Positions 40,454-51,294 of a DNA stretch of 64,000 nucleotides are shown here, piece by piece (positions within the stretch are counted from its first letter, which is position 1; every line of letters begins with the position of its first letter). The DNA is from Clusia tigrina. Taxonomy: Eukaryota > Arthropoda > Insecta > Diptera > Clusiidae. The notes beneath the pieces are model-generated. The model did no database searches and was not told the origin of the DNA. It saw nothing but the letters and a program-made list of their open reading frames with translations. The position numbers and the translations under genes were made by a program. The DNA is taken from assembly GCA_920105625.2 (NCBI GenBank), contig OV050031.1:86747995-86811994 (forward strand), written 5' to 3'.

Positions 40454-40460
40454 CCTACCC

Positions 40461-42735
40461 TTATCTGCCTCAGTCGTCGTCTCAGTCGGTGTCGCAGCCT
40501 CTGTCAGCGTCTCTGAATGCGTGTCAGTCGCTACCGCTGTCGATTGGAGGGTCTGCTGCCTTTTCTATGCTTATATTTACCTCTATCTGCCTCAGTCGGT
40601 GTCACAGCGTCTATCAGCGTCTCTGTAGGCGTCTCAGTTGTTGCCGCTGTCGATTGGGTTCTCTGCTGCCTTGTCTATGCCTATTTCTAACCATCTCTGC
40701 TTCAGTCGGCGTCGCTGCGTCTGTCGGCGTCGCAACCTCTGTCGGCGTCGCAGCCTCTGTCAGCGTCGCAGCCTCTCTCACCGTCTCTGTAGGCGTCTCA
40801 GTCGCTGCCGCTGTCGATTGGGGGTCTGCTGCCTTCTCTATGCCTATATCTACCCCTACATGCCTAAGTCGGCGTCACAGTCAGCTTCTCAGCCTCTATC
40901 AGCGTCTTTGTAGGCGTCTCAGTTGTTGCCGCTGTCGATTGGAGGGTCTGCTGCCTTCTCTATGCCTATGTCTACCCCTCTCTGCCTCAGTCGGCGTCTC
41001 AGTCGGCGTCGCAGCCACTGTCAGCATCGCACCCTCTGTCAGCGTCTCGCTAGGCGTCTCAGTCGCTGCCGCTGTCGATTGGGGGTGTCTGCTGCTCTCT
41101 CTATGCCAATATCTACCCCTATCTGCCTCAGTCGGCATCGCAGCCTCTGTCAGCGTCTCTTTAGGCGTCTCAGTCGCTACCGCTGTCGATTGGGGGTCTG
41201 CTGATTTCTCTATGCCTATCTCTTCCCCTATCTGCCTCAGTCGGCGCCACAGTCGGCTTCGCAGCCTCTGTCAGCGTCTCTGTAGGTTTCTCAGTCGCTG
41301 CCGCTGTCGATTGGGGGGGGGGGGGTCTGCTGCCTTATCTATGCCAATATCTACCCTTATCTGCCTCAGTTGGCGTCTCAGTCGGCGTCTCAGTCGGCGT
41401 CGCAGCTTCTTTCAGCGTCTCTGTAGGCGTCTCAGTCGCTGCCGCTGTCGATTGGGGGGTCCGCTGCCTTCTCTATGCCAATATCTAGCCCTCTCTGCCT
41501 TAGTTGGCGTCTCAGTCGGCGTCGCAGCCTCTGTCAGCGTCTCTGTAGGCGTCTCAGTCGCTGCCGCTGTTGATTGGGGGGTCTGCTGCCTTCTCTTTGC
41601 CTATATTTACCTCTATCAGCCTCAGTCGGCATCCCAGTCGGCGTCGCAGCCTCTATCAGCGTCTCTGTAGGCGTCTCAGTTGTTGCCGCTGTCGATTGGG
41701 GGGTCTGCTGCCTTCTCTATGCCTATATCTACCCCTACCTGCCTCAGTCGCCGTCACAGTCGGCTTCGCAGCCTCTGTCAGCGTCTCTGTAGGTGTCTAA
41801 GTCGCCACCGCTGTCGATTGGGGGTTCTGCTGCCTTCTCTTTGGCTATATCTACCCCTATCTGCCTCAGTTGGCGTCACAGTCGGCTTCTCAGCCTCTGT
41901 CAGCGTCTCTGTAGGCGTCTCAGTTGTTGCCGCTGTCGATATGGGGGGTCTGCTGCCTTATCTATGCCAATATCTACCCTTATCTGCCTCAGTCGGCGTC
42001 TCAGTCGGCGTCGCAGCCTCTGTCCGCGTGTCTGTAGGCGTCTCAGCCGCTGCCGCTGTCGATTGGGGGGTCTGCCACCTTCTCTATGCCTATATCTACC
42101 CCTATCTGCCTCAGTCGGCGTCTCAGTCGGCGTCGCAGCCTCTTTCAGCGTCTCTGTAGGCGTTTCAGCCGCTGCCGCTGTCGATTGGGGGGTCTGCCAC
42201 CTTCTCTATGCCTATATCTACCCCTTTCTGCCTCAGTCGGCGTCTCTGTCGGCGTCGCAGCCCCTTTCAGCGTCTCTGTAGGCGTCTCAGTCGCTGCCGC
42301 TGTCGATTGGGGGGTCCGCTGCCTTCTCTATGCCAATATCTAGCCCTCTCTGCCTTCGTCGGCGTCTCAGTCGGCGTCGCAGCCTCTGTCAGCGTCTCTG
42401 TAGGCGTCTCAGTCGCTGCCGCTCTTGATTGGGGGGTCTGCTGCCTTCTCTTTGCCTATATTTACCTCTATCAGCCTCAGTCGGCATCTCAGTCGGCGTC
42501 GCAGCCTCTATCAGCGTCTTTGTAGGCGTCTCAGTTGTTGCCGCTGTCGATTGGGGGGTCTGTTGCCTTCTCTATGCCTATATCTACCCCTACCTGCCTC
42601 AGTCGCCGTCACAGTCGGATTCGCAGCCTCTGTCAGCGTCTCTGTAGGTGTCTAAGTCGCCACCGCTGTCGATTGGGGGTTCTGCTGCCTTCTCTTTGGC
42701 TATATCTACCCCTACCTGCCTCAGTTGGCGTCACA
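40461..42735. repeat. Higher-order block D, copy 1, in the 122-bp array
   Basis: About 2.3 kb is colinear with 44175-46437 at a shift of about 3716 bp, falling to 3700 bp downstream of the poly-G tract. The first 1.3 kb also matches 49675-51000. Markers are a gtgtcagtcgctaccg unit, a tatgcttatatttacc unit, gattgggttctc, a run of gtcggcgtcgca-type 12-mers near 40710-40780, gtctcgctagg, and the long poly-G at 41313. Confidence 0.82.
41313..41325 (+). repeat. Poly-G tract, 13 G
   Basis: Thirteen consecutive G after gtcgatt in block D copy 1. Ordinary units have about 4-6 G here. Corresponding tracts in the other block D copies have 8 and 16 G. Confidence 0.9.
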
Positions 42736-44174
42736 GTCGGCATCGCAGCCTCTGTCAGCGTCTCTGTAGGCGTCTCAGTCGCTGCGGCTGTCGATTAGGG
42801 GGTCTGCTGCCTTCTCAATGCCTATATCTACCCTTATCTGTCTCAGTCGTCGTCTCAGTCGGCGTCGCAGCGTCTGTCAGCGTCTCTGAATGCGTCTCAG
42901 TCGCTGCCGCTGTCGATTGGGGGGTCTGCTGCCTTCTCTATGCCAATATCAACCCTTATCTGCCTCAGTAGGCGCCTCAGTCGGCGTCACAGCCTCTGTC
43001 AGCGTCTCTGAATGCGTCTCAATCACTGCCGCTGTCGATTGGAGGGTCTGATGCCTTCTCTATGCCTATATCTTCCCCTACCTGCCTCAGTCGGAGTCTC
43101 AGTCGGCATTGCAGCCTCTGTCAGCGTCTATGTAGGCGTCTCAGTCGCTGCCGCCGACGATTGGGGGGTCTGCTGCCAAATGTATGCCTATATCTACCCC
43201 TATCTGCCTCAGTCGGCATCTCAGTTGGCCTCGCAGCCTCTATCAGCGTCTCTGTAGGCGTCTCAGCTGTTGCCGCTGTCGATTGGTGGGTCAGCTGCCT
43301 TCTCTATGCCTATATCTACCACCACCTGCCTCAGTCGGCGTCACAGTCGGCTTCGCGGCCTCTGTCAGCGTCTCTGTAGGCGTCTCTTTAGGCGTCTCAG
43401 CCGCTGCCGCTATCGATTGGGGGTTCTGCAGCGTTCTCTATGCCTATATCTACCCCTATCTACCTCAGTCGGCGTCTCAGTCGAAGTCGCAGCCTCTGTC
43501 AGTGTCTTTGTAGGCGTCTCAGTCGCTGCCGCTGTCGATTGGGGGGTCTGCTGCCTTTTCTATGCCTATATCTACCCTTATCTGCCTCAGACGGCGTCTC
43601 AGTCGGCGTCGCTGCCTCTGTCAGCCTCTCTGAATGCGTCTCAGTCGCTGCCGCTGTCGATTGGGGGGACTGCGCCCTTCTCTATGTCGATATCTACCCT
43701 ATCTGCCTCAGTCGGCGTCTCAGCCTCTGTCAGAGATTCTGTAGGCGTCTCAGTTGTTGCCGCTGTCGATTGGGTTTGTCTGCTGCCTTCTCTATGCCTA
43801 TGTCTAACCATCTCTGCCTCAGTCAGTGTCTCAGTTAGCGTCGCAGCCTCTGTCAGCGTCTCTGTAGGCGTCTCAGTCGCTGCCGCTGTCGATTGTTGGG
43901 TCTGCTGCGTCTCTATGCCTATATCTACCCCTACCTGCCTCATTCGACGTCACAGTAGGCTTCTCAGCCTCTGTCAGCGTATCTGAATCCGTCTCAGTCG
44001 CTGCCGCTGTCGATTGGGGGGTCTTCTGCCTTCTCTATGCCTATATCTACCCCTATCTGCCTCAGTCGGCGTCTCAGTCGGCTCCTCAACCTCTGTCAGC
44101 GTTTCTGTGGGTGTATCAGTCGCTGCCGCTGTTGATTGGGGGGGTCTGCTGCCTTCTCTATGCCTATATCTACT

Positions 44175-46437
44175 CTTATCTGCCTCAGTCGTCATCTCAG
44201 TCGGTGTCGCAGCCTCTGTCAGCGTCTCTGAATGTGTCAGTCGCTACCGCTGTCGATTGGAGGGTCTGCTGCCTTTTCTATGCTTATATTTACCTCTATC
44301 TGCCTCAGTCGGTGTCACAGCGTCTCTATTCAGCGTCTCTGTAGCTTCTCAGTTGTTGCCGCTGTCGATTGGGTTCTCTTGCTGCCTTGTCTATGCCTAT
44401 TTCTAACCATCTCTGCTTCAGTCGGCGTCGCTGCGTCTGTCGGCGTCGCAACCTCTGTCGGCGTCGCAGCCTCTGTCAGCGTCGCAGCCTCTCTCACCGT
44501 CTCTGTAGGCGTCTCAGTCGCTGCCGCTGTCGATTGGGGGTCTGCTGCCTTCTCTATGCCTATATCTACCCCTACATGCCTAAGTCGGCGTCACAGTCAG
44601 TTTCTCAGCCTCTATCAGCGTCTTTGTAGGCGTCTCAGTTGTTGCAGCTGTCGATTGGAGGGTCTGCTGCCTTCTCTATGCCTATGTCTACCCCTCTCTG
44701 CCTCAGTCGGCGTCTCAGTCGGCGTCGCAGCCACTGTCAGCATCGCACCCTCTGTCAGCGTCTCGCTAGGCGTCTCAGTCGCTGCCGCTGTCGATTGGGG
44801 GTGTCTGCTGCTCTCTCTATGCCAATATCTACCCCTATCTGCCTCAGTCGGCATCGCAGCCTCTGTCAGCGTCTCTTTAGGCGTCTCAGTCGCTACCGCT
44901 GTCGATTGGGGGTCTGCTGATTTCTCTATGCCTATCTCTTCCCCCTATCTGCCTCAGTCGGCGCCACAGTCGGCTTCGCAGCCTCTGTCAGCGTCTCTGT
45001 AGGTTTCTCAGTCGCTGCCGCTGTCGATTGGGGGGGGTCTGCTGCCTTATCTATGCCAATATCTACCCTTATCTGCCTCAGTTGGCGTCTCAGTCGGCGT
45101 CGCAGCCTCTTTCAGCGTCTCTGTAGGCGTCTCAGTCGCTGCCGCTGTCGATTGGGGGGTCCGCTGCCTTCTCTATGCCAATATCTAGCCCTCTCTGCCT
45201 TAGTTGGCGTCTCAGTCGGCGTCGCAGCCTCTGTCAGCGTCTCTGTAGGCGTCTCAGTCGCTGCCGCTGTTGATTGGGGGGTTTGCTGCCTTCTCTTTGC
45301 ATATATTTACCTCTATCAGCCTCAGTCGGCATCCCAGTCGGCGTCGCAGCCTCTATCAGCGTCTCTGTAGGCGTCTCAGTTGTTGCCGCTGTCGATTGGG
45401 GGGTCTGCTGCCTTCTCTATGCCTATATCTACCCCTACCTGCCTCAGTCGCCGTCACAGTCGGCTTCGCAGCCTCTGTCAGCGTCTCTGTAGGTGTCTAA
45501 GTCGCCACCGCTGTCGATTGGGGGTTCTGCTGCCTTCTCTTTGGCTATATCTACACCTATCTGCCTCAGTTGGCGTCACAGTCGGCTTCTCAGCCTCTGT
45601 CAGCGTCTCTGTAGGCGTCTCAGTTGTTGCCGCTGTCGATATGGGGGGTCTGCTGCCTTATCTATGCCAATATCTACCCTTATCTGCCTCAGTCGGCGTC
45701 TCAGTCGGCGTCGCAGCCTCTGTCCGCGTCTCTGTAGGCGTCTCAGCCGCTGCCGCTGTCGATTGGGGGGTCTGCCACCTTCTCTATGCCTATATCTACC
45801 CCTATCTGCCTCAGTCGGCGTCTCAGTCGGCGTCGCAGCCTCTTTCAGCGTCTCTGTAGGCGTTTCAGCCGCTGCCGCTGTCGATTGGGGGGGTCTGCCA
45901 CCTTCTCTATGCCTATATCTACCCCTTTCTGCCTCAGTCGGCGTCTCTGTCGGCGTCGCAGCCCCTTTCAGCGTCTCTGTAGGCGTCTCAGTCGCTGCCG
46001 CTGTCGATTGGGGGGTCCGCTGCCTTCTCTATGCCAATATCTAGCCCTCTCTGCCTTAGTCGGCGTCTCAGTCGGCGTCGCAGCCTCTGTCAGCGTCTCT
46101 GTAGGCGTCTCAGTCGCTGCCGCTCTTGATTGGGGGTCTGCTGCCTTCTCTTTGCCTATATTTACCTCTATCAGCCTCAGTCGGCTTCTCAGTCGGCGTC
46201 GCAGCCTCTATCAGCGTCTCTGTAGGCGTCTCAGTTGTTGCCGCTGTCGATTGGGGGGTCTGTTGCCTTCTCTATGCCTATATCTACCCCTACCTGCCTC
46301 AGTCGCCGTCACAGTCAGCTTCGCAGCCTCTGTCAGCGTCTCTGTAGGTGTCTAAGTCGCCACCGCTGTCGATTGGGGGTTCTGCTGCCTTCTCTTTGGC
46401 TATATCTACCCCTACCTGCCTCAGTTGGCGTCACAGT
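44175..46437. repeat. Higher-order block D, copy 2
   Basis: This is the second copy of block D with the same order of variant units. Private changes include a short insertion near 44330 (gcgtctctattcagcg), loss of part of the adjoining gtaggcgtctca (gtagcttctca near 44343) and a one-base insertion in gattgggttctcttgc. The poly-G tract here is only 8 bases. Confidence 0.82.
45030..45037 (+). repeat. Poly-G tract, 8 G
   Basis: Eight consecutive G at the block D copy 2 position homologous to 41313. It follows the same gtaggtttctcag variant unit. Confidence 0.9.
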
Positions 46438-46744
46438 CGGCTTCTCAGCCTCTGTCAGCGTCTCTGAATGCGCCTCAGTCACTGCCGCTGTCGATTGGAG
46501 GGTCTGATGCCTTCTCTATGCCTATATCTTCCCCTACCTGCCTCAGTCGGAGTCTCAGTTGGCATCGCAGCCTCTGTCAGCGTCTATGTAGGCGTCTCAG
46601 TCGCTGCCGCCGACGATTGGGGGGTCTGCTGCCTTCTCTATGCCAATATATAACCTTATCTGCCTCAGTCGGCGTCGCAGCCTCTGTCAGCGTCTCTGTA
46701 GGCGTCTCAGTCGCTGCCGCTGTCGATTGGGGGGTCTGCTGCCA

Positions 46745-48925
46745 ACTGTATGCCTATATCTACCCCTATCTGCCTCAGTCGGCATCTCAGTCGGCCTCGC
46801 AGCCTCTATCAGCGTCTCTTTAGGCGTCTCAGTTGTTGCCGCTGTCGATTGGTGGGTCAGCTGCCTTCTCTATGCCTATATCTACCACCACCTGCCTCAG
46901 TCGGCGTCACAGTCGGCTTCGCGGCCTCTGTCAGCGTCTCTGTAGGCGTCTCAGCCGCTGCCGCTATCGATTGGGGGTTCTGCAGCGTTCTCTATGCCTA
47001 TATCTACCCCTATCTGCCTCAGTCGGCGTCTCAGTCGAAGTCGCAGCCTCTGTCAGCGTCTTTGTAGGCGTCTCAGTCGCTGCCGCTGTCGATTGGGGGG
47101 TCTGCTGCCTTCTCTATGCCTATATCTACCCTTATCTGCCTCAGTCGGCGTCTCAGTCGGCGTCGCTGCCTCTGTCAGCCTCTCTGAATGCGTCTCAGTC
47201 GCTGCCGCTGTCGATTGGGGGGTCTGCTGCCTTATCTATGTCAATATCTACCCTATCTGCCTCAGTCGGCGTCTCAGCCTCTGTCAGAGATTCTGTAGGC
47301 GGTTCAGTTGTTGCCGCTGTCGATTGGGTTGTCTGCTGCCTTCTCTATGCCTATGTCTAACCATCTCTGCCTCAGTCGGTGTCTCAGTCAGCGTGGCAGC
47401 CTCTGTCAGCGTCTCTGTAGGCGTCTCAGTCGCTGCCGCTGTCGATTGTAGGGTCTGCTGCGTCTCTATGCCTATATCTAGCCCTACCTGCCTCAGTCGA
47501 CGTCACCGTAGGCTTCTCAGCCTCTGTCAGCGTCTCTGTATTTGTCTCAGTCGCTGCCGCTGTCGATTGGGGGGTCTGCTGCCTTCTCAATGCCTATATC
47601 TACCCATATCTGCCTCAGTCGTCGTCTCAGTCGGCGTCGCAGCCTCTGTCAGCGTCTCTGAATGCGTCTCAGTCGCTGCCGCTGTCGATTGGGTGGTCTT
47701 CTGCCTTCTCTATGCCTATATCTACCCCTATCTGCCTCAGTCGGCGTCTCAGTCGGCTTCTCAACCTCTGTCAGCGTCTCTGTGGGTGTATCAGTCGCTG
47801 CCGCTGTTGATTGGGGGGTCTGCTGCATTCTCTATGCCTATATCTACTCTTATCTGCCTCAGTCGTCGTCTCAGTCGGCGTCGCAGCCTCTGTCAGCGTC
47901 TCTGAATGCGTGTCAGTCGCTACCGCTGTCGATTGGGGGTCTGCTGCCTTCTCTATGCCTATATCTACCCCTACATGCCTCAGTCGGCGTCACAGTCAGC
48001 TTCTCAGCCTCTATCAGCGTCTTTGTAGGCGTCTCAGTTGTTGCAGCTGTCGATTGGAGGGTCTGCTGCCTTCTCTATGCCTATGTCTACCCCTCTCTGC
48101 CTCAGTCGGCGTCGCAGCCTCTGTCAGCGTCTCTTTAGGCGTCTCAGTCGCTGCCGCTGTCGATTGGGGGGTCTGCTGCCAACTGTATGCCTATATCTAC
48201 CCCTATCTGCCTCAGTCGGCCTCGCAGCCTCTATCAGCGTCTCTGTAGGCGTCTCAGTTGTTGCCGCTGTCGATTGGTGGGTCAGCTGCCTTCTCTATGC
48301 CTATATCTACCACCACCTGCCTCAATCGGCGTCACAGTCGGCTTCGCGGCCTCTGTCAGCGTCTCTGTAGGCGTCTCTGTAGGCGTCTCAGCCGCTGCTG
48401 CTATCGATTGGGGGTTCTCCAGCGTTCTCTATGCCTATATCTACCCCTATCTGCCTCAGTCGGCGTCTCAGTCGGCGTCGCAGCCACTGTCAGCGTCGCA
48501 CCCTCTGTCAGCGTCTCGGTAGGCGTCTCAGTCGCTGCCGCTGTCGATTGGGGGGTCTGCTGCTCTCTCTATGCCAATATCTACCCCTATCTGCCTCAGT
48601 CGGCGTCGCAGCCTCTGTCAGCGTCTCTTTAGGCGTCTCAGTCGCTACCGCTGTCGATTGGGGGTCTGCTGATTTCTCTATGCCTATCTCTTCCCCTATC
48701 TGCCTCAGTCGTCGCCACAGTCGGCTTCGCAGCCTCTGTCAGCGTCTCTGTAGGTCTCTCAGTCGCTGCCGCTGTCGATTGGGGGGGGTCTGCTGCCTTA
48801 TCTATGCCAATATCTACCCTTATCTGCCTCAGTCGGCGTCTCAGTCGGCGTCGCAGCCTCTGTCCGCATCTCTGTAGGCGTCTCAGCCGCTGCCGCTGTC
48901 GATTGGGGGGTCTGCCACCTTCTCT
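46745..48925. repeat. Higher-order block E/F, copy 1
   Basis: About 2.2 kb recurs at 51295-53705. The shift is 4550 bp, then 4549, then 4780 from about 47811 onward. Markers include the ggtgggtcagctgcc unit, the gctatcgattgggg unit, gtcagagattctgtagg (near 47281), gtctctgtatttgtc and gtgggtgtatcag. An older relative of the first part lies at about 43.0-44.17 kb at a shift of roughly 3.46-3.57 kb, with an extra 12-bp gtctctttaggc. Confidence 0.8.
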
Positions 48926-49674
48926 ATGCCTATATCTACCCCTATCTGCCTCAGTCGGCGTCTCAGTCGGCGTCGCAGCCTCTTTCAGCGTCTCTGTAGG
49001 CGTTTCAGCCGCTGCCGCTGTCGATTGGGGGGTCTGCCACCTTCTCTATGCCTATATCTACCCCTTTCTGCCTCAGTCGGCGTCTCTGTCGGCGTCGCAG
49101 CCCCTTTCAGCGTCTCTGTAGGCGTCTCAGTCGCTGCCGCTGTCGATTGGGGGGTCCGCTGCCTTCTCTATGCCAATATCTAGCCCTCTCTGCCTTAGTC
49201 GGCGTCGCAGTCGGCGTCGCAGCCTCTGTCAGCGTCTCTGTAGGCGTCTCAGTCGCTGCCGCTCTTGATTGGGGGTCTGCTGCCTTCTCTTTGCCTATAT
49301 TTACCTCTATCAGCCTCAGCCGGCATCTCAGTCGGCGTCGCAGCCTCTATCAGCGTCTCTGTAGGCGTCTCAGTTGTTGCCGCTGTCGATTGTTGGGTCT
49401 GCTGCGTCTCTATGCCTATATCTACCCCTACCTGCCTCATTCGACGTCACAGTAGGCTTCTCAGCCTCTGTCAGCGTATCTGAATCCGTCTCAGTCGCTG
49501 CCGCTGTCGGTTGGGGGGTCTTCTGCCTTCTCTATGCCTATATCTACCCCTATCTGCCTCAGTCGGCGTCTCAGTCGGCTCCTCAACCTCTGTCAGCGTC
49601 TCTGTGGGTGTATCAGTCGCTGCCGCTGTTGATTGGGGGGGTCTGCTGCCTTCTCTATGCCTATATCTACTCTT

Positions 49675-51000
49675 ATCTGCCTCAGTCGTCGTCTCAGTCG
49701 GCGTCGCAGCCTCTGTCAGCGTCTCTGAATGCGTGTCAGTCGCTACCGCTGTCGATTGGAGGGTCTGCTGCCTTTTCTATGCTTATATTTACCTCTATCT
49801 GCCTCAGTCGGTGTCACAGCGTCTATCAGCGTCTCTGTAGGCGTCTCAGTTGTTGCCGCTGTCGATTGGGTTCTCTGCTGCCTTGTCTATGCCTATTTCT
49901 AACCATCTCTGCTTCAGTCGGCGTCGCTGCGTCTGTCGGCGTCGCAACCTCTGTCGGCGTCGCAGCCTCTGTCAGCGTCGCAGCCTCTCTCACCGTCTCT
50001 GTAGGCGTCTCAGTCGCTGCCGCTGTCGATTGGGGGTCTGCTGCCTTCTCTATGCCTATATCTACCCCTACATGCCTAAGTCGGCGTCACAGTCAGCTTC
50101 TCAGCCTCTATCAGCGTCTTTGTAGGCGTCTCAGTTGTTGCAGCTGTCGATTGGAGGGTCTGCTGCCTTCTCTATGCCTATGTCTACCCCTCTCTGCCTC
50201 AGTCGGCGTCTCAGTCGGCGTCGCAGCCACTGTCAGCGTCGCACCCTCTGTCAGCGTCTCGCTAGGCGTCTCAGTCGCTGCCGCTGTCGATTGGGGGTGT
50301 CTGCTGCTCTCTCTATGCCAATATCTACCCCTATCTGCCTCAGTCGGCATCGCAGCCTCTGTCAGCGTCTCTTTAGGCGTCTCAGTCGCTACCGCTGTCG
50401 ATTGGGGGTCTGCTGATTTCTCTATGCCTATCTCTTCCCCTATCTGCCTCAGTCGGCGCCACAGTCGGCTTTGCAGCCTCTGTCAGCGTCTCTGTAGGTT
50501 TCTCAGTCGCTGCCGCTGTCGATTGGGGGGGGGGGGGGGGTCTGCTGCCTTATCTATGCCAATATCTACCCTTATCTGCCTCAGTTGGCGTCTCAGTCGG
50601 CGTCTCAGTCGGCGTCGCAGCCTCTTTCAGCGTCTCTGTAGGCGTCTCAGTCGCTGCCGCTGTCGATTGGGGGGTCCGCTGCCTTCTCTATGCCAATATC
50701 TAGCCCTCTCTGCCTTAGTTGGCGTCTCAGTCGGCGTCGCAGCCTCTGTCAGCGTCTCTGTAGGCGTCTCAGTCGCTGCCGCTGTTGATTGGGGGGTCTG
50801 CTGCCTTCTCTTTGCCTATATTTACCTCTATCAGCCTCAGTCGGCATCCCAGTCGGCGTCGCAGCCTCTATCAGCGTCTCTGTAGGCGTCTCAGTTGTTG
50901 CCGCTGTCGATTGGGGGGGCTGCTGCCTTCTCTATGCCTATATCTACCCCTACCTGCCTCAGTCGCCGTCACAGTCGGTTTCGCAGCCTCTGTCAGCGTC
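49675..51000. repeat. Higher-order block D, copy 3 (partial)
   Basis: Colinear with 44175 onward at about +5496 bp and then +5515 bp after the poly-G tract. Near 51000 it jumps to units equivalent to about 45740 (gtctcagccgctgccg, gtctgccacc), skipping several units. The poly-G tract here reaches 16 bases. Confidence 0.8.
50525..50540 (+). repeat. Poly-G tract, 16 G
   Basis: Sixteen consecutive G at the block D copy 3 position homologous to 41313 and 45030. It is the longest homopolymer noticed in the window and a possible intramolecular G-quadruplex or sequencing-error site. Confidence 0.9.
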
Positions 51001-51294
51001 TCTGTAGGCGTCTCAGCCGCTGCCGCTGTCGATTGGGGGGTCTGCCACCTTCTCTATGCCTATATCTACCACTATCTGCCTCAGTCGGCGTCTCAGTCGG
51101 CGTCGCAGCTTCTTTCAGCGTCTCTGTAGGCGTTTCAGCCGCTGCCGCTGTCGATTGGGGGGTCTGCCACCTTCTCTATGCCTATATCTACCCCTTTCTG
51201 CCTCAGTCGGCGTCTCTGTCGGCGTCGCAGCCCCTTTCAGCGTCTCTGTAGGCGTCTCAGTCGCTGCCGCTGTCGATTGGGGGGTCTGCTGCCA

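Noticed and set aside
40161..41670. Open frames spanning the N run
   Set aside because: They read through 200 unknown bases and join two unrelated arrays; they have no meaning.
49374..50885. 503-codon open frame in the 122-bp array as a real protein
   Set aside because: It is low complexity, changes peptide character every unit as the frame rotates, and overlaps equally open frames in the other phases. It has no recognisable domain or gene context.
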